The notes under the pieces: model-generated
Database searches by the model: none
Seen by the model: only the letters and a program-made list of their open reading frames with translations
What the model was told of the DNA's origin: nothing
Shown: piece after piece, positions 44,655 through 55,757 of the stretch
Numbering within the stretch: the first letter of the stretch is position 1
Layout of the letters: each line of letters opens with the position of its first letter
NCBI GenBank assembly: GCA_903632075.3
Contig: CAHIKZ030005494.1
Location: 735,001-799,000 of the forward strand
Length of the DNA stretch: 64,000 nucleotides
DNA from: Acanthosepion pharaonis
Taxonomy: Eukaryota > Mollusca > Cephalopoda > Sepiida > Sepiidae
Direction of reading: 5' to 3'
Made by a program: the position numbers and the translations under genes

Positions 44655-45205
44655 TGTTATGACAGAGAACGGTAAGTGCGACACTGAGATCCGTAGACGT
44701 ATTGGGATGGCCAAGGACTCATTCCAAAAGATGGACAGAGTATTGCGAAACAGGAGGATTTCTTTGATAACAAAGAAAAGAATACTGAGTTATTACGTGA
44801 CATCTGTCCTTCTTTACGGCAGTGAATGTTCGGCGATTTCCTCAAAGATGAAGAAGAGACACGAGGCGACGGAGATGTGGTTCTACAAAAGGATGCTAAG
44901 GATATCATGGACCTAGCGTGTGGGTAACGATGAGATCTTAGAGAGGATGCAAACTTATACTTAACATCAGAAAGAGGCAGCTGAAGTTTCTGAGACACAT
45001 AATGAGGAAGGAGGGCCTGGGTCGGATAGAGGGAAAGAGAGACAAAGGAAAGCAGCGCGTGACATTCCTGGCGGGCTTGAGCAGGTGGATGACAGAACGT
45101 GGTCTTGGAGAGGTGGCAGAGGGAAGGTACTTATTGAAAGCTGCAAGATATAGAGGGAGGTGGAGAGCCATGATCGCCTACGTCCTGAAAAAGAAAGAAT
45201 ACTAT
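44655..45205 (+). pseudogene. LINE RT C-terminal part, decayed
   Basis: The frame at 44659-44916 reads DTEIRRRIGMAKDSFQKMDR, then RRISLITKKRILSYYVTSVL, LYGSECSAISSKMKKRHEAT and MWFYKRMLRISW. A second frame (45002-) gives MRKEGLGRIEGKRDKGKQR and ends RYRGRWRAMIAYVLKK. This is the well-known end of endonuclease-RT LINE proteins. A frameshift lies near 44915-45000. Confidence 0.88.
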
Positions 45206-45581
45206 AGATACATGTACATATTCAGTTACAAAACATCATTGATAATGGCTAATAGAATAGCCGAAAGGGCTTTGATATATAGAACATCTGGACAGTTTTT
45301 GCGAACTTAATGTCTTGAAAAGAATAAAAGAAATCTTAATCACAGTACCTTGTCAGTCGTCTTTAAAGAAACTCGTATAAAAGAGGGGTTGCTACCCAAA
45401 TATATACTACTACTACTAATAATAATAATGATAATAAAAGTAACGGCATAGTTTTAGGTGTGTACATGAAATAATAGTTTGTGTAAAAGTTGGCAGTTTG
45501 ATAATTGAATGACGATATTCATTTATATGAATTGAAAGATTTTAAGAGATTTTAATTTTAACATTTAAAAAAAATCGGCAG

Positions 45582-45584
<3 letters not shown>

Positions 45585-45634
<50 letters not shown>
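45585..45634. repeat. (TA)n microsatellite
   Basis: About 50 bases of TA, abutting the foldback element. Confidence 0.95.
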
Positions 45635-45635
<1 letters not shown>

Positions 45636-45639
<4 letters not shown>

Positions 45640-46150
45640 ATATATCGTTAAATGTAACAGACAGTGAATGTCTATTATGTTTAATCATGAGCCATTCTAA
45701 ACTACGTGTATTTGCTTTAATTTCGGGTGAAAATAAAGATAAAAATTATCCAACACTTGGATATTTTTTATTAAGCTGTTCCTTGACTTAACGTCTGTCA
45801 CATGCTACGACGTCAAAGAACCGCATCTTGAATTTATGACCTGCGTCTGCTATTCTGCGACCGTTATCGTTGCATAGCAATCTTCTATGTCAACATAACA
45901 GAATATCATCTTTGATGGTGCATATCTTTGTTTAAATGTGCGCATAACTACTCTGAAGATGGCTCACGTGAGTTGAAAGCTTAGATCAGCTTAATAAAAA
46001 AAATATCCAAATGTTGAAGAATTTTTGTCTTTATTTTCACCTGAAATTAAAGCTACTGTACGAAGTTTAGAACGGCTCATGATCAAACATAATAGACATT
46101 CGTTGTCTGTTATATTTAACAATATGTTTAAATAATGATCTGCTGCCCCA
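45636..46150. mobile_element. Foldback element with inverted arms and hammerhead-like core, copy 2
   Basis: The arm 45636-45775 and the reversed arm 45993-46145 match over about 140 bp with mismatches. The centre holds CTGAAGA, T, a 6-bp hairpin (GGCTCA/TGAGTT) and GAAA at 45953-45978. Relatives of the right half lie at 42308-42560. There is no coding capacity. Confidence 0.75.
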
Positions 46151-46151
<1 letters not shown>

Positions 46152-46235
<84 letters not shown>

Positions 46236-46238
46236 CAT
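46152..46238. repeat. (CA)n(TA)n microsatellite
   Basis: About 60 bases of CA followed by TA. Confidence 0.95.
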
Positions 46239-46317
46239 TATAAAAATATTGTTCTAAGGTAAAAGTGCTCAATACCAGAGACAGAGCGTACTGAGTGGCA
46301 ACAGTGTTTTGTGCTTG

Positions 46318-46400
46318 AAAACAACGGATTGTGTTCAAGTCATGTGTTTCGTCCCTAGAAGAGACTTCTTCAGACTAATAATGGTTTTATCGCGATTATC
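46318..46400 (-). ncRNA. Hammerhead-like motif
   Basis: The minus strand reads CTGAAGA (46367-46373), one A, a 5-bp hairpin (GTCTC/GGGAC) and GAAAC (46346-46350), then ACATGACTTGAAC. Core segments are intact except for one extra base. Confidence 0.4.
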
Positions 46401-47155
46401 ACTCTAACTATGCTCTGTTTGGTTTGTGTAAAAGGCTAGGAAGCATCGGTAAATGTCAATGGGCATGATTTTTTTCCGCATGGCGCATTTCAATGATGCA
46501 CTTCCGCTTAGTGCCAGACAACATTTTACCAGACTGTCGCTATAACAAAGCAAAACAATTATGGGTTATTGATAAGGACCTCTACTACAAACACTTATCT
46601 GTGACGTTGCGGACCAACTTGATAAAATAGGAGGCATTACTTTCAGAGCAACCATTGTGTGTGTAGGGGGGGAGTGTATGCGTGCGTGTGAGAGAGAACT
46701 TAGGACAAGTCTTTTACAATCGAGGAAATGTAATTTGAATCCAGAGATTCTGTTCTGTTAATTCGTTAAAAAGTGATTAGCACAGTTCTTTGGAATACAC
46801 GTTCTTTATTTTGTACATATAACCTTTAACCTTTATACCTGGTAAAGGTGACTTCTACCTCTGTAGTTAAGTGAGGTTATTCGCCAGAAGAGGATTCTAA
46901 TAGCTTCACTTGTGAGGGTTTGCTAAGGGCTTCGCTTACCACGTGACGACTCATGTTCACTGAGTCTTTCCCCATCCACCTCTTAATGTAACAACTATGA
47001 AGAATGTACGTTGCCTAGCAACTGGTATTTTGCGGCTTTATCCTTGTATTCTAGTTCTTGCTTCTAACAATATCTTAATTCGGTGGTTCTCAGGAGGAGA
47101 GAAATTTAAGCTCCGTTAAGGAGAAATTGGGGACACAGATTGGTCGATTCAAAAT
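46400..47155. other. No supported gene
   Basis: No domain or clear repeat. A GTGTGTGTAGGGGGGGAG patch lies at about 46657-46675. Confidence 0.45.
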
Positions 47156-47159
47156 ACTT

Positions 47160-47700
47160 GACTATTGATCTTTCTTTATTTATGTGCCGTGTCCGTCCCT
47201 TCAAGACATTGGCGATCATTCCACTCCAAAATTTCCTGTCTTTTGTACCTCTTGATTTTTATGTTATCTTACTCCGCCATCCATTTACTCAAGCTCGCTA
47301 GGTGGGTTATACTTTGTTTTCCTCTGTCCCTCTTGCCCTCAATCTGTCCCTGTGAGTGTCAAAATTTCCAAGTCCTCTTTCCCCCTTATACCCTAGAAAT
47401 TTCAATTCTCTCTTTCTCATGCAAAATGTGTGTCTTTCTTGATTCCATTTTCTTTAAAACTTCGTTACTCAAGTGTTTAGTCTATGGTATTCTTATCATC
47501 TTTCTGTAGAATCAGATATCTGTTGCTTCAAGTCTCTTCTTCATCTGTGAGGAGATTGTCCAGCATTCACCGCCATATTGGAAGACTAATATTCCGTAAC
47601 AGTTCAGTGCTCTTTTCTTTGTTTCTAACGAACATTTTCTGCGTTTGCATACTTTGCTTAACTTTTGGAAGGTATCATTTTTTTTTTAATTTGATATCTT
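47160..47700 (-). pseudogene. LINE RT C-terminal part, decayed, antisense
   Basis: Same family as 44655-45205 but on the minus strand. Fragments such as LKFLGYKGERGL, VNGWR and WSGMIANVLKGRT are readable across shifts. The two copies lie 2 kb apart in opposite orientations. Confidence 0.7.
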
Positions 47701-48126
47701 AAGCAGGTATCTTGAGTAATTAAAGTGGGCATTTAGTAATTAATGAGATTTTTTAAAAATATAATAATAAAATCGAAATATGAAACGAACAGATAAAAAA
47801 GATGAAATAACCATAAAGACATTTTAACAACGGTTCTGAAACTGTGACGTTCTATTAATTATAATTTTAAAAGCGCATTGTCTTTGTGATTAGATATCTC
47901 CGTAGACGATGGTATGGTAAAAGGGATTCTATATCATCACAGTGGTATGAGAAAAATGTTTCATTGAAACTCTGCATTCTCGTGAATGAGAGTCTAGACC
48001 AGTGCTTCTCAACGTTTTTCAGTCCATGGACCATTTTTTATTCAAAAAATTCAAATGGACCACTCCTACTTTTGCTTTTAGGCTCTTCAATTTTCACACA
48101 AAAATATTCTATGAAAAGACATTGGA

Positions 48127-48205
48127 ATTGTTTACTAAAATAAATTTTAATGTGCAAATAGACTACTTGTCTATTTGCACACTGAAATTTATTTTAGTAA
48201 ACAAT
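48127..48205. repeat. Hairpin with 37-bp arms
   Basis: Arms 48127-48163 and 48169-48205 are reverse complements with about three mismatches around a 5-base loop. Confidence 0.85.
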
Positions 48206-48242
48206 TACTATAATATCATTTTTATATGAATAAAACTTTATA

Positions 48243-48285
<43 letters not shown>

Positions 48286-48290
<5 letters not shown>

Positions 48291-48970
48291 CATGAATCAA
48301 TCATACAAAAAACAAATATACCGGTTAATGATTTAAATGGCGATAATTACATCTTCGCAAACAATTTTAATAAGTTACACTAACCCCGAACCTGTGTATG
48401 AATGATATGATCCCTGTTCATAAATTCCAGTTTCATAAGGTCTTTTTTAGTTTTTACAAGCTTTCGTCTGTTCCTACAGACATCCTCAGGTATGGAAATA
48501 GATTTGTTCTTGTTTCTTACTTCTCGGTAATAAGAGGACAACGAAAATATAAATGTAATCCGAAAAAATGCTATGAGAAATGTATTATTATTTTGGAACG
48601 TGCAGTCGCAACACTGAGTTTGAATTTTAAATTTTAAGGTTGTGCGTTTTTGTACAAATATAGTAATAGGAGAATTCTTTTGTACTGGTAGGTTTTTCAG
48701 TCAATGTGGGATGAACTAAATTGTTCAATAATTACAGGAATGTCACAGTTATTATCCGAAAGTTGCACGTTGGATCAATTATTTTAATTTCGATTATAGG
48801 TGCAGTTTAATTTATAATTACATGTATCATTCATACAAAAAACAAATATAGAGGTTAATGATTTAAATGGTGAGAATACATCTTCGCAAACAATTTCAAT
48901 AAGTTACACTAACCCCGAACTTGTATATGAATGATATGGTATCCTGTTTATAAATTCCAGTTTCATAAGG

Positions 48971-48972
<2 letters not shown>
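48286..48972. repeat. Direct repeat pair inside the hAT element
   Basis: 48286-48442 and 48826-48972 share CATACAAAAAACAAATATA and TAAGTTACACTAACCCCGAA, ending TTTCATAAGGTC. The second copy ends in (TA)n (48973-49032), while the first is preceded by (TA)n. Confidence 0.8.
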
Positions 48973-49039
<67 letters not shown>

Positions 49040-49696
49040 ATATGCTAAAAAATAAAATAAATATAGCAGTGCATAATACGTACGTAATTTCAAAATTTTC
49101 AAATATAATTGGCATCTGTGTAATTAAACAAAATATTATATTTTTTTTAATTCTTCAAAGTATGAATAATTTAGATACATTTTTGTTAAATCGCTACAAT
49201 TTTTATGGCTGCTAATTCGCTGTGGACGACTAGAAATGCTATTTGATCCACTTGGACCATGTTGAGAAACACTGGTCTAAAAGGACCCCGAAGGTGACAT
49301 GTAAAGGAATGATAAGAGAAATATACATCGGCTCTTAGGAGAGACATTATCTTATCAGGAAGTGGGTCTGAAATTCCTTCGAGTGAATACCAAAAGTGAG
49401 AGATTTATGGGCGAGAACAAGAAAATACTTTGACTCTTTGCAGAGACAAAAATGACATCACGAAGAAGAATTGGCTGTTAAGAGTTGTAAAATTCCATCG
49501 CAAGGACCACGGATTTGACAAATAAAGAAATGAGAGTAGAAACAGGCATTGTTCTTTAGAAAGATAGATTAGGATCCGAACGAGGAACTGGCCGTTATGA
49601 CTTTATTGTTTAAAAGACAAATTATTACAAATAATCTCGTCAGTAAAATGAATGGAACACTTTGTCTGCTTGGCGTTTGTTTACATTTGTAAAAAC

Positions 49697-49821
49697 AATA
49701 CGCTAGATGGCTCAGTGGTGGAAGCTCTGACTGACACCAAATCGATTGGGTTTCGATCCGGGCTTGAGGCATTCGGTTGTCTAGTTGCACTGAGGAGCTG
49801 TGATACAGCGAAACAGAATGA
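49697..49821 (+). mobile_element. SINE-4: short tRNA-derived SINE
   Basis: The head GCTAGATGGCTCAGTGGTGG (A-box) and GGGTTTCGATCCGG (B-box) are tRNA-like. A short body ending GCGAAACAGAATGACA runs into (TA)n (49822-49849). Only one copy is seen. Confidence 0.65.
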
Positions 49822-49849
49822 CATATATATATATATATATATATATATA

Positions 49850-50241
49850 GTCGACTCTCCCGTCGAGATTCGACGTATGAGGATCAAGCAGATCAGTTTT
49901 CAGGAAACCGACAGCCCGACACCGATACATGAGATTTGATTATAGTGGTGAAGGCCTCGTGCAGGACCGTCCACACATTTTGAAGAGACGAATATAGAGA
50001 CCTGGTGCATCGAGGGCCACAAGGTTCCCAAATGACCCTCCGCAGGTTTTGAATTCAGAGTTGTCCTTCTCCTAGACCAGTTGCCATCCAAGTCTATAGA
50101 ACCCAGTCTGTCCTGCTATTTTACCCATAGCTGGTGGGAGAGGAAGAGGATTCATACCTTTCCCAAGGGTATTAGCACGTAAGTTAATGTAATGGATTCA
50201 ACTGGAATTCGAACTCGGCTCTGCGATTTCTCAATCCAAGC

Positions 50242-50243
<2 letters not shown>
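49850..50243 (-). mobile_element. SINE-1, tail type B
   Basis: On the minus strand the tRNA head is truncated at (TA)n. The core matches other copies, and the 3' end reads GATCCTCATACGTCGAATC, TCGACGGGAGAGTC and then (TA)n. This tail is shared with the zinc-finger LINE at 55758-56355. Confidence 0.88.

Positions 50244-50311
<68 letters not shown>
50244..50311. repeat. (TA)n microsatellite
   Basis: About 68 bases of TA between a SINE and the Penelope-like fragment. Confidence 0.95.
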
Positions 50312-50313
<2 letters not shown>

Positions 50314-50379
50314 GGTGGTATTCGTTTGAAAAACCTCAGGTAGCTCAATTTGCAGTAGAACAAATCGGTACCTGAGGAA

Positions 50380-50645
50380 AATGGGGAATAAAAAAGAAAG
50401 AACCAAGAACATAAAAACAAGGCGAAAACAAACGTCCAGTGTTTAAGCTCCAAGTCCAAAGAAAAAACAAAAGAGTAAAAAGACAACAAAAATGTTATAA
50501 ATCTAAGGCAGGTGATAAGTTCTGTTCTCTATGTATGGAGGAAAATCTAGTTATCGCTAACTACAAAGAACCTAAAAATTTATTAAACCAAAAATCGGAA
50601 ATTCTTAGTAGGTGTAGACATAGGAAAAGTTTGTTATTAGAATAA
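50380..50645 (+). pseudogene. Penelope-like element, C-terminal end of endonuclease ORF
   Basis: The frame reads KSKAGDKFCSLCMEENLVIA, then NYKEPKNLLNQKSEILSRCR and HRKSLLLE before the stop. The C-X2-C, LLN-KSE and CRHR order is the standard end of Penelope-like GIY-YIG proteins. The catalytic part is missing. A hammerhead-like CTGAAGA...GAAG motif follows about 145 bases downstream. Confidence 0.7.
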
Positions 50646-50790
50646 TTGTTTTTTGTTCTTGTTGGTTGTTCAATAAAGTACATACCCCGCCCCACGTTGT
50701 TTGTCTTTTTTTTTTGTCACGTGGTCATGGTTATTTTTGGTTTTAGCAATAAATACTGTACCTTAATTTTCCTTTTCAGCAGGTAGTACC

Positions 50791-50830
50791 CTGAAGATCC
50801 ATTCAGGTGAAGCCTAGGTAGGTTTGCCTG
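50791..50830 (+). ncRNA. Degenerate hammerhead-like motif after Penelope-like ORF end
   Basis: It reads CTGAAGA, then TCCATTCAGG, then TGAAGCCTAGG. The position fits known hammerheads in Penelope-like terminal regions, but GAAG replaces GAAA and helix II is weak. Confidence 0.3.
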
Positions 50831-50847
50831 GCTCCTTAGGATTATCT

Positions 50848-50848
<1 letters not shown>

Positions 50849-50879
<31 letters not shown>

Positions 50880-51132
50880 ATTTACTAATTTAAAAATATG
50901 GTTCCATCGCTACACAAGAATTACCATGTTTCAAAAACAGAAACTAAAAACTTCAAATTTAATTATAGAATTAAATTAAAATCCCTGATAATGTTTCATT
51001 TTCAGGCAAATTTTGGAATATTTATGCTATGCAGAATTGTACTGAGCACTGTTTTAAAAAATAAAAAATAATTAATAAGAATAACGGAATATAAATCTTA
51101 CTGTTCTTTCTCTTTATTTTAATATATATATA

Positions 51133-51205
<73 letters not shown>
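50849..51205. repeat. Several (TA)n tracts in AT-rich DNA
   Basis: TA tracts at 50849-50875, 51121-51163 and 51170-51205. Confidence 0.9.
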
Positions 51206-51209
<4 letters not shown>

Positions 51210-51258
51210 ATAATATATTAATTCAATATTTTGAATATTAATTGAATACTTTCAATAA

Positions 51259-51475
51259 TAAAGGTGTTCCAATAACTTGGATCAATTTTAATGTGAATTA
51301 AGTTTAAGCGTCTAATGATTTTTTTCTTCAGATTTGGTGGACATTTTGACGATATTATTTTTCACACATGATTGTCATGACTTAAATAACATGATCCAAA
51401 GAGAAATATATTTTCACCAATAACATTGATTTATTTACTGCTGACTTTGATCCGTCTTAATGAAACACCCTTTAT
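51259..51475. mobile_element. Mariner-like MITE, copy 2
   Basis: Ends TAAAGGTGTTCCAATAA and (reversed) TAAAGGGTGTTTCATTAA. It is an inverted relative of 43527-43744 and about 217 bp long. Confidence 0.75.
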
Positions 51476-51479
51476 ATCA

Positions 51480-52960
51480 TTTCTATGACTCATTTGTTTA
51501 AAATGTAATATATTATTTACAATGATCTATTACATAAACAATAATATTATATTTTTAATAGTATATTTTTATTGTTTATAGATAGATTAGCATTCTCAGG
51601 AGGGACTGACGGGTATGACTTTTAAAATTCCTTAGAAAGGAAACCTGGCCAAGAGTGAGTTCAAAATAATGTCGTGGATCAAACAAAAAGTTCTTTTACG
51701 CATTACTGTGGGTTACCAAAGCAAGAGATACATGAGGAAGGCTGGGGAGTTCAGCGGTCGAAATACTGGGTCAAAGACGCAAAAACTTGTCCAAAAGAAT
51801 CAATGTAAACACCTCGCCCGAAAGATTCAAACAGAAATTGTAACCGTTATCTCTAGTCAACCAGTTCGTTTTCTTCACCGTTTTGGGGAATGAATAACAA
51901 TTGTTTGATTTAGTTTTTGTTCGCTGCTTATGTAAACAAGCCATTATAAATTGTCACATCGGGTATAATGATAGACTGAGCCTTGGACAAAAAGAAAAAC
52001 TTTTTATGTTTTCTCGTGATTGCTTTTCGGCAGCCTGCAGTCTCTGACATGATAAAGTTAGTTATTGTCTGGCGATAACAGAAATAATATTTATCCCCAG
52101 AGAGTTATTTCAAAGAGTATTTACTTTGTCACGTCTTTGTTTAAGATTACCGCAGAAAAACATTTGGCTTCAGTTAATGGTAGACCTTTTGAGCCTGAGG
52201 ATACTGAATTGAAATCTAAATTAGGTTAGATATTTTTAGACCCAATTTTTGGGCTTATTTTCTATACACAGTCGAAATAATCTTTTTATAAATGAAGGTA
52301 GGGCGAAAATGGTTGGATTGGTCTGGAACGTTCTTGGAAATAATCACAATCTCCGTCAAAAGGAGTATAAATGTAACCTTGAAACTGACAACAATACATA
52401 GATACTTTTGACTGACAGATAAGATTTGTAACCGAATACATTATAGGACGAAAGGTTAGGGCCAAACTCTGGATTTAATAATTATTATGTTTCATGCATT
52501 CTTTGGATTAATTTAACTCCTTCTAAGCTAGAATGCTGGTACTATTTAACCCATTAGTATTTACCGGCCAAATCTTTTAGAGAGGAAATGTTTTTAATCA
52601 GTTCTTTCCAAGCAAGGCGATAATGCCACTAAGATGCAAAGGCCTACTGGAAAAAGGTTATCTGAAATTACAAATTTGCCAGCCCTAAAATTATTAGCTA
52701 GCAATGTAGATTAAGCAAAAAGAGCGAAAATTTTAATGAGACTTTATGCAATAATAATAATAATAATAATACTTTCATTATTATTATTAAATATATCCGT
52801 TCAGGGCTAGTAAGTCACTTTGGTCCAACGTAAACTTGTAAATTAGTTTTGAAAAAGGCAGGTAACCTTCAATTTTTTAAGCAATTCTTCAAAATCCAGT
52901 GGGTGGCCTAAAACTTTTGACCTATAGTGTATGTGTATGAGAGACAAGTAATATATATAT
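51480..52960. other. No supported gene
   Basis: A 74-codon plus frame (51669-51893) is lysine and arginine rich without a recognised domain. Small (AAT)n runs lie at about 52750-52790. Confidence 0.4.
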
Positions 52961-52964
52961 CAGG

Positions 52965-53180
52965 CAGTTGGAATGTCGAACTAAACTCTATTATTATTTA
53001 CCCTCGCTGGGGTAGACTTTTCTAGTTCCACGTGCCATGTCTAACAGATGTCAGTTATCAGTTCTATCCTGTTAATTCACCTCTCCAAGTTCTCCACTGC
53101 CTTAAACAGGTATTGAACTCACAACTCTTTAGGTCCTGTCACTGGATCTAACCAACGCCTTTATCCACTGTGCCCTTAAC
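52965..53180 (-). mobile_element. SINE-3 family copy, flanked by TA tracts
   Basis: On the minus strand, GGGCACAGTGGATAAAGGC (A-box region) and GAGTTCAATACC (B-box) head a body ending TTCGACATTCCAACTGCCTG and then (AT)n. It matches 33950-34165. Confidence 0.8.
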
Positions 53181-53199
53181 ATATATATAAAGAGACAGA

Positions 53200-54232
53200 T
53201 AAATATCACATCCTTCTTTTCTTGCTTTTCAACGTCCCTAGCAATCAATGTAGGCACGACCCAAGGGGTCACTTCTCGGACCAACCCTCTATTTACTTTA
53301 CATAACTGATCTACCGAAGAGTATACTCCGATCATTTGTAAATATCTATGCCGATGATATGACGATATACGGGTGCACCTCAAAAACTCTTGGGGACGAG
53401 AGATTGGCAGCTGATCTCTCATCCGATCTATCTCTAACATCTCGATAGAGAAAAACTAGCTAGTTACATTCAATGTATCGAAAATCGAGCTAGTTAGGTT
53501 CCATGATCGCCGATCAGACCCCGATGGATGGATGTCCACTCGTGGAGGCTCCGTGTCTTGAGAGGCTATTGGGCGGTAAACACACCCCTGGCCTCAAATG
53601 GAACTCTTACACACGATCCATCGTTAAAGATAGAGGAAAAATGGTCTCTTCCTTGTACCGCTCCAGTAAGTACCTGACTCTTCATTCTATCCTCTATCTT
53701 TATAGGAACCAGATCAGGCCAGAAATGTAGTACTGTTGTCATATTTGGATGGGAGCTTGCCCAGTCCTCACTTTCCAATCTCAATATAGTCCAAAAGCGT
53801 CTCTGAGTCCTTGTGGGTGACAAATTATCCCTTCCCCGCAACCCATCTCTCACAGAAGGGATGTGGCAAGCCTCTCGCTGCATGGAAAGTGCTCAAACGA
53901 ACTGCATTTATTTGGCTCCGCTCTCATTCCACCAGTTCTAACCTTCACGTCTAGGACCCGCCATACCACTCACATTGTAACAATTCACCGTCGTTCCCGC
54001 CGTATTTCATCGGTGACAAGTTCCACTTGAACAGCTTCTTCCTGCGAGCCACTGCTCTGTGGAACCGACGCCCAAGAGGATCTTTCCCCGATCATAAACT
54101 CTTCAAGTCAAGTGTTAACCGTTATCTTCCCCTCCTATCCCCATAAACTGCCTCTTCCTCTGTAACCCTCTACCTTGAGTTGCCCCCAGGCCTTGTACAG
54201 GGTGGACATCACTGTAAAATAAATTATAGAAA
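53200..54232 (+). pseudogene. Jockey-type LINE RT with intact YADD box, frameshifted
   Basis: Blocks in order are a TTQGVTSRTNPLF-like palm motif, LPKSILRSFVNIYADDMTIY (YADD at 53347-53358), GDERLAADLSSDLSLTS, KHTPGLKWNSYTRSIVKDRG and KMVSSLYRSSKYLTLHS. After shifts come the HATxH-like linker and LWNRRPRGSFPDHK-like end. The 3' flank ends TGGACATCACTGTAAAATAA. Several frameshifts make it inactive. It is a different subfamily from the 15.0-kb copy. Confidence 0.88.
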
Positions 54233-54234
54233 GG

Positions 54235-54705
54235 ACAACAGGTTACTAATATTTAGTATTTTTTTTCAAGAAGATATTATCTGGCCATGAAAAAGAACTG
54301 ATTACGAGAAACAGAAAATGGATACAGGACAGCGTTTAGCATTTTAATGCACATGAAATCTATCAGAGAGAGAGAAAAAAAAGAGTACTTCTTTATTATT
54401 TGTGAACCAATCCTATTCCCACACCCGTTTTTGTCAAACAGTCGCCTTCATAAGCACATATGTGTTTGTTCAATACCCACAAAACCTACCTGTGGTTTAT
54501 ACTGCAATCAGGCTTGATTAAAGCTTAACCACAATTTCTGAACAGTTTGGACAATGCCAGTACGCTCACAACCATCGGCGGACAATTCCGTCTACCAAAT
54601 TTCACTCACAAGACTTGAGTCAAACTGTGATATGGTTTTTGGACACTTTCCAAACGTGCCGCATGATTACCTCCCTTGGGTCGATAACATTAAGAAGTGA
54701 CCTTC
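54235..54705. other. No supported gene
   Basis: A (GA)n run lies at 54364-54380. Nothing else recognised. Confidence 0.45.
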
Positions 54706-54715
54706 TTCGAAAATC

Positions 54716-54780
54716 ATCCATGTTGAGATTCGAACTTCTGGTCGGAAAGCGAGTGTTATAACCACTCGGCCATGGACCCA
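54716..54780 (-). pseudogene. tRNA-like sequence (probable SINE head)
   Basis: The minus strand reads GGTCCATGGCCGAGTGGTTA (A-box) and AGTTCGAATCTC (B-box), and TCCATG can pair with CATGGA at the ends. The anticodon and T stems pair poorly, so it is not a working tRNA. Confidence 0.5.
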
Positions 54781-54784
54781 TATA

Positions 54785-55709
54785 AACATATATACACACA
54801 CAGATTTATGCACATACATACACACATATATACATGATATGTTTTTCTGAGACAAATCGATTTGCTGGTTTTAACTCTTTACCCTCAGTATTTTTTCCAT
54901 CTTATTCTGTTTATTTTACTTTATTTTTAGTTCTTTTTATGGCCGCTAACCCTTCACTCGGTCGGTTTGCATTTGATGACAACTGCCGTTCGCGCACGAC
55001 ACGACTGATCTGTCAGTTTGTAGACGTTACTTAAAACTGCGCTCAAAAAGATCGTCTTTTTTTTTAGAGGTGTATCAAAGTACACCTGAAGGCTGTGACA
55101 AGGGATTGAAGAGTGAATTTGAAGATTGGTTTAACGACTATTACCAGGCGTTTTGCGCAGCATGAATTAAGCCACGTTTATTGATTTCGATGTCCACAAT
55201 AGCCATCATAAAATAGCGCGCGCGGCAATATCAAAAAAAAAAAAAAAAAAAGAAAGAAAGAAAAAAGAAACCAAACAGGATGGCCAGTCAAGTTACAAAA
55301 ATGGAAATATGATACCCTCTTTTATAAAAAAAAAAATTGAAAAGAACAAAAAAAAAAAAAATAGATGAATAAAAGTGAAAGATGAATCCATTACTCACTC
55401 GTGTGTGTTCTTTTCCGGGAAGATATATAAGCTATTTATAGAGGCTTTTAAGTTAAAAAAAAAACCCAACAACAACAACAAAAAAAAACGCCTTTAATTA
55501 CGAAAACCTCTGGCGCGTGTAGATCGCGTTTTTGTCTTTGAATCTGTTTTTAGTTGTACATAAAAGGCAGGAAGAAATTAATCATTTAAACGAAGGAAGA
55601 AGTACAGAAGAAACGCATCTATTATAGACAACGGATCATAAAAGTTTTGAAAACGGGACAATTCCAATCTTCGTCATTGCTTAATCCTATTACTCCATTC
55701 TCAACACAC

Positions 55710-55748
<39 letters not shown>

Positions 55749-55755
55749 ATAATAA
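54785..55755. other. No supported gene
   Basis: Includes A-rich runs (55230-55370) and a (TA)n tract (55711-55742) followed by (AAT)n next to the LINE tail. Confidence 0.45.
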
Positions 55756-55757
55756 TA

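Larger units (their letters stand above)
48000..49274. mobile_element. hAT element, non-autonomous, 1.28 kb
   Basis: The ends CAGTGCTTCTCAAC and GTTGAGAAACACTG are inverted. The flanks GTCTAGAC (47992-47999) and GTCTAAAA (49275-49282) look like an aged 8-bp hAT duplication (6/8). Inside are a long hairpin (48127-48205), a 150-bp direct repeat (48286-48442 and 48826-48972) and two (TA)n tracts. No transposase domain is readable. Confidence 0.75.

Noticed and set aside
44659..45171. Antisense frames over the LINE at 44.7-45.2 kb
   Set aside because: They are shadows of the plus-strand RT reading.
51669..51893. 74-codon basic open frame
   Set aside because: Lys/Arg-rich without a known motif; length is within chance expectation.
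54716..54780. Functional tRNA gene
   Set aside because: A and B boxes are present, but stems pair poorly and the anticodon loop is not convincing.
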